A model generated the notes under the pieces. It did not search any database and had not been told where the DNA came from. It worked only from the letters and a program-made list of their open reading frames with translations. This document shows, one piece after another, positions 58,630 to 64,000 of a stretch of 64,000 bases of DNA. The translations under genes and the position numbers were made by a program. This DNA is from Eleginops maclovinus. Lineage: Eukaryota; Chordata; Actinopteri; Perciformes; Eleginopidae. The stretch spans positions 23,499,793 to 23,563,792 of the forward strand of contig NC_086357.1 of the NCBI RefSeq assembly GCF_036324505.1, read 5' to 3'. Every line of letters begins with the position of its first letter. Positions within the stretch are counted from its first letter, which is position 1.

Positions 58630-61600
58630 ATGCGCTGGAAAAGTGAAGTAAAAGTAGAGTGCTGCGTTGTGAACGAGACTGAAAACGGATCTGTGTTGTC
58701 CAACGATGAGGTGAGTAATGCCAATTAAACTCAGGCGGCTATATTTCCTATCAGCAGGTCGAGGTGTGAGTCAGTGTGTAGCCTAGACCGTACCGGGGAT
58801 TAAATATTAGTTGAAATTGCTTTACCAATTAAATCAAAGTGGGCTTCAGTCTGTCCTTAAAGCCGGCCTTCCACACGCTGACAGCTCAGTATTTTCACAA
58901 TTTGAAGAAATGTCGAAGAAAATTACCCCTCCCTGAATTCTGCAATTAAAAACTCAAGTAGTTAATGAGACCTCTTCACCTTTTGCTTCACCGTTTGTGG
59001 CGAACATAGCCTTTTAATTGCTGTTATTAAAAAAATCAATCCGCCTTTCCCTGCTGTTTTTTGTTGTGCCTTTGATTGACACGTGAAATTGGTGTGTTGC
59101 GGTGTTTAACCCACAGCCAACGAGCACCGGCTGAATCACAAATGCAGATCTGAAGAACATAATGCACATAGGATAAGCATTAGCTCGAGTGTTGTCTGTT
59201 TATGTTCGTAATGACTATCCTTCTCTTTTAAATGTCATTTTGGTAATCGCCGGCGTTGTCATGGTGAAAAGTGAAAGGCATGATATTTATGGGAAGGAGC
59301 AGGGGGCATTTCAGGCAGCTGCAGCGGGACAGAGCTGCAGACTTTAACTTCCGTCATGTGTGAGGACTGCAGAGGAGACCAAGAGCTGCTAGGCAAATGC
59401 ACTGAGGACAGGAGAGACATTATGGTAGGAAATCACTGCATTAGCTGAAACTTGATTTATCCTCAAAAAACAGATCGATTTTTGACGGATACAGTTTTAA
59501 ATACTCCACATTGTGGGTCAAATATGTTGAATATTTCTGCTCTGCAAGCCTTCTTCAAATGAGCCTTTAAGATGATTTAACTTGTTGCTATTTCTAAATT
59601 ATAATGTAGTTAATAAGAACAATTATATGATTTAGTAAATTATTATGGATGCTAATTTTATTCCGTAAATATTTGGAAACTTGCAGTATCCTTTGTTTGT
59701 ATTTCTCTTAGTATAGGTCAATCTATTCTATCTTATTCTGTATAGTTGTATTTTTTTTGTACTGTACATAACTTATTATTGTGGATATGGATATATTTGA
59801 TGTCAATAGTTATTTAAATTGTATGATATTCTTAACTCACATGCTGCTGTTACAAACAATTTGGGATCACTAAATTATATATCAAATCTTACATCACCTA
59901 ATCTTATCCATCTAATCCAAATGTAATTATTCTCTACTTTTAAAGATATTGAAACGAGACCAAATGAGTTGAGCCTATTTAAAGTCGAGTCAGTAAAACT
60001 AGGATCAGAGAATGGTTATTATAATGATTATTTGGTTTACAGTGATGAGGTTAGTGACAGTAAACGGGTGCTCTGAGTTGTAACATGTTGCGCAGCCCGC
60101 TGGAGGCTGGGCTGGGCTGTGCGTCATGTTAAACCGCAGTGTGTTCCCCGCAGGGCGCGCCGGTGGAAGTTTTGGATGAGGACGCGTCGTCGCTGCAGGC
60201 CATGGCATCTGCACCTCTGTTAGGGAGAGCTGTGTGCGCGAGCTGCAACGAGGAAATTGTGGATAAATATTTATTAAAGGTAAAAAAAAGAGGAGTTTTT
60301 ATTTTAACTTTTTGATGCGTTTGGATTTCTGTGTTTTTTAGAACTCATGCGTAAACAAGTGGCACGATTAATTTATGCCAATTTCTCCTGTCCATGCGGT
60401 AGGTTAACGACTTGTGCTGGCATGTGCGCTGTCTCTCGTGCAGCGTGTGCCAAACTTCACTTGGCAGCCACACGAGCTGTTACATCAAAGAAAAAGAAGT
60501 GTTCTGTAAACTGGATTACTTCAGGTACTGCCATCCACTTTTACTCCTGCTGCTCAAAATCGAAGCTACCGAAACGAAATATATAAATATTAACCACTTA
60601 ACAATAAGAATACCTATATTGTAGAATGAAGAATATAAGCAACTAAATAATAATAAAACTTGATACTGCACACTACTTTGGACTTGATATTTATTTAACC
60701 AATTTTTCTGTACAGTCGGTTAACTTCACAAAAACACTTGACGTACTTAAACTCATCACATTGTTTTAAATTTAAGATAGCTAGTTGGAGCTTAACTTTA
60801 GTAATATTTGATCATTTTGTAAACTAATTCGTGACAAATATATAAAAAAGGAGACCAAAGAGTAAATCTGAATCACTTTTTTATTATTTAAAACTAAGTG
60901 GGCCTATTTATCTCAGCATTTCACCTATTTATGGCAGTTTTCTGCATTTGTCCAGGCTAAACAATAATTCTGACACCATTTTTTCAATTCTAAAAATCTC
61001 TCTAACGTATATTAAGTAAGAAACTAGCAATCACACTTTATATGCAAAAAACACTCGAAAAACGCTTCAGTGTTGACGCCTCAGGCCGCTACAGACAGTA
61101 TTTGGGTGTCTCACGTGCTCACCGTGACCTCCCCCTGCAGAAGATACGGGACGTGGTGCGCGTGCTGCGGCCGGAATATCCACTCCACAGACTGGGTCCG
61201 CCGGGCCAAGGGGAACGTCTACCACCTGGCCTGCTTCGCCTGCTTCTCCTGCAAGAGGCAGCTGTCCACCGGGGAGGAGTTCGCTCTGGTGGAGGAGAAG
61301 GTTCTCTGCAGGGTGCACTACGACTGCATGCTGGATAACCTGAAGCGGGCGGTGGAGAAGGGTGAGCCGGCAGTGGGGCAAGGGAGACTCGATCGTTATC
61401 TTATTTTGACTTTGAGTCTTTAACATATGCTAGAGGCATAGCATAATTTACAGTCCAAGACGTTACTTTATGTCGTCAGAAAAAGACACATTTTCTCCGC
61501 TTGTGCTATTTTATTATTGAAAAAATAATCAGTCATTTTTTTTCCCTACGCCACATAAAAGGATGTTGAATATGCATTTTAAAGATGCAAATACAATGTA

Positions 61601-63754
61601 TGTAACTGAATGAAAAAAAGGCATAATTTTAGAATACAACAACTTCATGTCCAAAGAATACTTATTTAAATGGAAGTGAATCGTTTTTAATGACTGGGTT
61701 TTAGAAGTTGCTCTTTTTATTTAACAAGTTTACATTTAGGGCTGTATTATAATTCCATAATTGATCGGTCCATTTTTTCTAAATGCTTTTTTATGCTGAA
61801 CAGCTTTCAAAGACATTTACTGCACGAGCACATCCCTTGTTAAAGTGTTTCTTGTTTCATGATATTTTGTAAAGAAAAACCTATCTTTGATTAAATCAAT
61901 TAACCAATTAGTCAACACAATTCTGTTCTTCAGTAAAGACCTGCCCTACTGAAAACACTTGATTTCAAAGAAAGAAATAATTTATATTCTATGATATATT
62001 ATTTCCAGATGTTATAATATGACATGTGCTCTTGTTGCAGGAAACAGTGTCAACATGGAGGGGGCTGTGCCCACTGAGCAGGAGATTAACCAGCCCAAAC
62101 CCTCCAAGAGAGCGCGCACCAGCTTCACCGCCGACCAGCTGCAGGTAAGCCTCCATCCTCACTTTTCACACACATAGATAAATAATGATTATGCAATTCT
62201 GCTCTGAAATAATAATAATTATTGGCCTAAAAATGAACCCACAGGAAAATGTACATTCTGATAAACTACACATGGTCTTTACTTTCTTTATAATAATACA
62301 TTATTTTGTTAATTAAAGCATTATGTTGAGTTCAGGAAACTAGAATTCAATGTCTAACCCTCATTTGGAAGCATTTTCAATTCTCATTATTCTGTAGAAT
62401 TCTATTCCTGTCTCCTAAAACCCTGATTTAGTGACACACCAAATGTGGGTCAAATCTCTACACAGCTCTTAAAAATGCATTTCCTCACACCACAACAAAG
62501 CAAATCTGTGTGTGTTATTTAACTGTTTCTCTTTGCCTGTGAACATGCAGGTGATGCAGGGCCAGTTTGCCCAGGACAACAATCCAGACGCACAGACGCT
62601 GCAGAAGCTGGCGGAGCAGACGGGTCTCAGCCGGAGAGTCATACAGGTCAGTGAGGAGCGTCGCAGGAGGGGGGGAAAGAAAGCTGGAATTTGCAATATG
62701 ATCCTACTCCATGGAGAGAAGCAACAAGTCAAACATTCTGCTAGTGAAACATGTTAAAACCTAAATAAACCTGTTTATTCTACCATTAAATCTACTTAAT
62801 ATTACCTGTTGTGTAACATTATATTAAATAGCAGAATAAAGAAAAGGGGAAAAGCCTATAGATTAAGGTTTACCTTCATTTGCCAGGCTTTCTCCAAATT
62901 GAATGAGGGGTTTTTTAATATAAAGTTGGTTCAAAAACGATGTTCTGCTGCAAAGTTGAATCCTTAAAAGCACATTTTATTCATAAGATGATCATATGTC
63001 AAATATTAATTAACAAAGTATGAAGTATAGCTACACTTGGCATGTTAAATGTAATGGAGAACAAGGTGCTATGTTTAAACCTCTGAAATGTTGTGGAGAA
63101 GAACAAAACAGCATAAGAATAAGAATACCGTAAAATTACACTTAGAAACATTCATTGAATTAAATATTCGTAGGTGTTTTCCACTTCTGTCATAAGGTAT
63201 ATCATGTAAGCAAGAATCAGAATGTGGATTATTTTTTATATTTTGTTATTCACGAGAAAGCTCAGCCTGGTTTCCAGTCACACAGCTTCAGACCGATGGC
63301 TGTGTGAATTTGAACCAACTTTGATTGCTAATAAAAGTTGATGGAGACATACTGGTTTTACTCACCAGGTGCAGAAGTGACTCCTCCACTGTCTGGGATT
63401 TATTGGCAGAGAGATAAAGACCTGCAGTTCACAAGCTAACAGAATTACTCACAGCGTTAATCTTGTGTGTGTTTTGGTTCATGTGTTTTGTGACAACGGT
63501 CGATTCTTTGTTGTGTTTATGAAAATCAGTCTCCACCAAAAGTGTTTGTCCCGTTAACTAACAGGTCTGGTTCCAGAACTGCCGAGCCCGCCACAAGAAG
63601 CACGTGAGCCCCAACCACAGCTCCAGCACCCCCATGAACTCCCTGCAGTCCAGCCGCCTCTCGCAGCCCACCCCCACCCCAGAGGAGCTGCAGTACACGG
63701 CCTACGGAGGCACGGAGGGGTCAATGCTCTCTGCACTACACTCCTTCATAGACA
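58630..63754 (+). CDS. lhx8: LIM/homeobox protein Lhx8 (last exon missing)
   Basis: LIM-homeodomain transcription factor for forebrain cholinergic neurons, jaw/tooth and oocytes in vertebrates. Exons: 58630-58710, 59341-59424, 60154-60279, 60403-60524, 61141-61361, 62041-62144, 62551-62646, 63565-63754. The last ends in a good donor (GACA|gtgagc) with one base left over, so a final exon lies beyond 64000. LIM1 is at about residues 84-143 ([27 protein letters not shown]), LIM2 at about 146-205 ([20 protein letters not shown]) and the homeodomain at about 228-288 ([34 protein letters not shown]). The start MRWKS resembles MYWKS of a human isoform. Exon 2 (59341-59424) is the least certain. LHX6 differs in the N-terminus and homeodomain flanks; erich3 as neighbour supports LHX8. 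Which teleost paralogue (a or b) is unknown. Confidence 0.95.
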
Positions 63755-64000
63755 GTGAGCACCAGCCTTTTCATGACGTTAACTCCCTGTACTGTGGTTC
63801 ACTGCTGACTATAAAGAACTACATGTCAAACTCCTATTTTAACATTTGAAATATTATATTGATCTGCTTTATTGAGGTCTTTATTAAAGTCTTTATCTGT
63901 CAACAGGCACTTGAAAAGGTGGCCCATTGTCAACTTCTTTATCCGCATTAGTGATTGAACTTTTGGCAATTTCCTAAAAAGGAGTGAGTGGTTTACATCA

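Noticed and set aside
63604..63849. Reading through the lhx8 donor at 63754 to a stop at about 63849
   Set aside because: A good donor (gtgagc) follows GACA and human LHX8 continues in another exon. The read-through tail (EHQPFHDVNSLY...) has no resemblance to known LHX8 ends, though intron retention cannot be excluded.

Overview
The window is a vertebrate nuclear locus, almost certainly from a teleost fish, probably percomorph-like. The evidence is six intron-rich genes with GT-AG introns that I recognise as vertebrate orthologues, a near-complete Tc1/mariner element of the kind common in fish, many long (TG)n arrays, LINE 3' tails ending in short tandem repeats, and several short repeat families that recur in the window. 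No prokaryotic, viral or novel defence-type system was found.

Layout: 1-5164 (minus) is the 5' end of an SSBP gene, closest to ssbp3: four coding exons, with the rest beyond the left edge. 7893-15737 (plus) is acot11, an acyl-CoA thioesterase with two hotdog domains and a START domain, in 15 coding exons. 18489-20961 (plus) is fpgt, fucose-1-phosphate guanylyltransferase, in four exons. 21392-22994 is a Tc1-like transposon with about 200-bp inverted repeats and a transposase broken by one frameshift. 23231-37736 (plus) is tnni3k, the cardiac ankyrin-repeat kinase, in 25 exons that join to 835 residues. 39165-52015 (minus) is erich3, glutamate-rich protein 3, in 14 exons with a 3.4-kb last exon. 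58630-63754 (plus) is lhx8, a LIM-homeodomain factor whose last exon lies beyond the right edge.

fpgt and tnni3k are adjacent in the same orientation, as in human, where read-through transcripts are known. tnni3k and erich3 converge tail to tail. Human 1p32.3 genes (SSBP3, ACOT11) sit here next to 1p31.1 genes (FPGT, TNNI3K, ERICH3, LHX8). Human LRRC53, CRYZ and TYW3, which lie among the latter, are not seen.

Main observations: (1) single-base frameshifts in otherwise intact acot11 and erich3 exons, probably consensus errors but possibly real; (2) tnni3k exon 20, which carries the kinase APE motif, lies between two long (TG)n arrays, one almost touching its 3' splice site; (3) all eight intragenic TG/CA arrays read UG in the host transcript, and several touch splice sites; (4) a MEF2/GATA/MCAT-like cluster lies in the 236 bp between the Tc1 element and the tnni3k start; (5) an RFX-like half-site lies upstream of erich3, a cilium-linked gene; (6) SSBP and LHX8, partners in LDB1 complexes, lie within 64 kb of each other.
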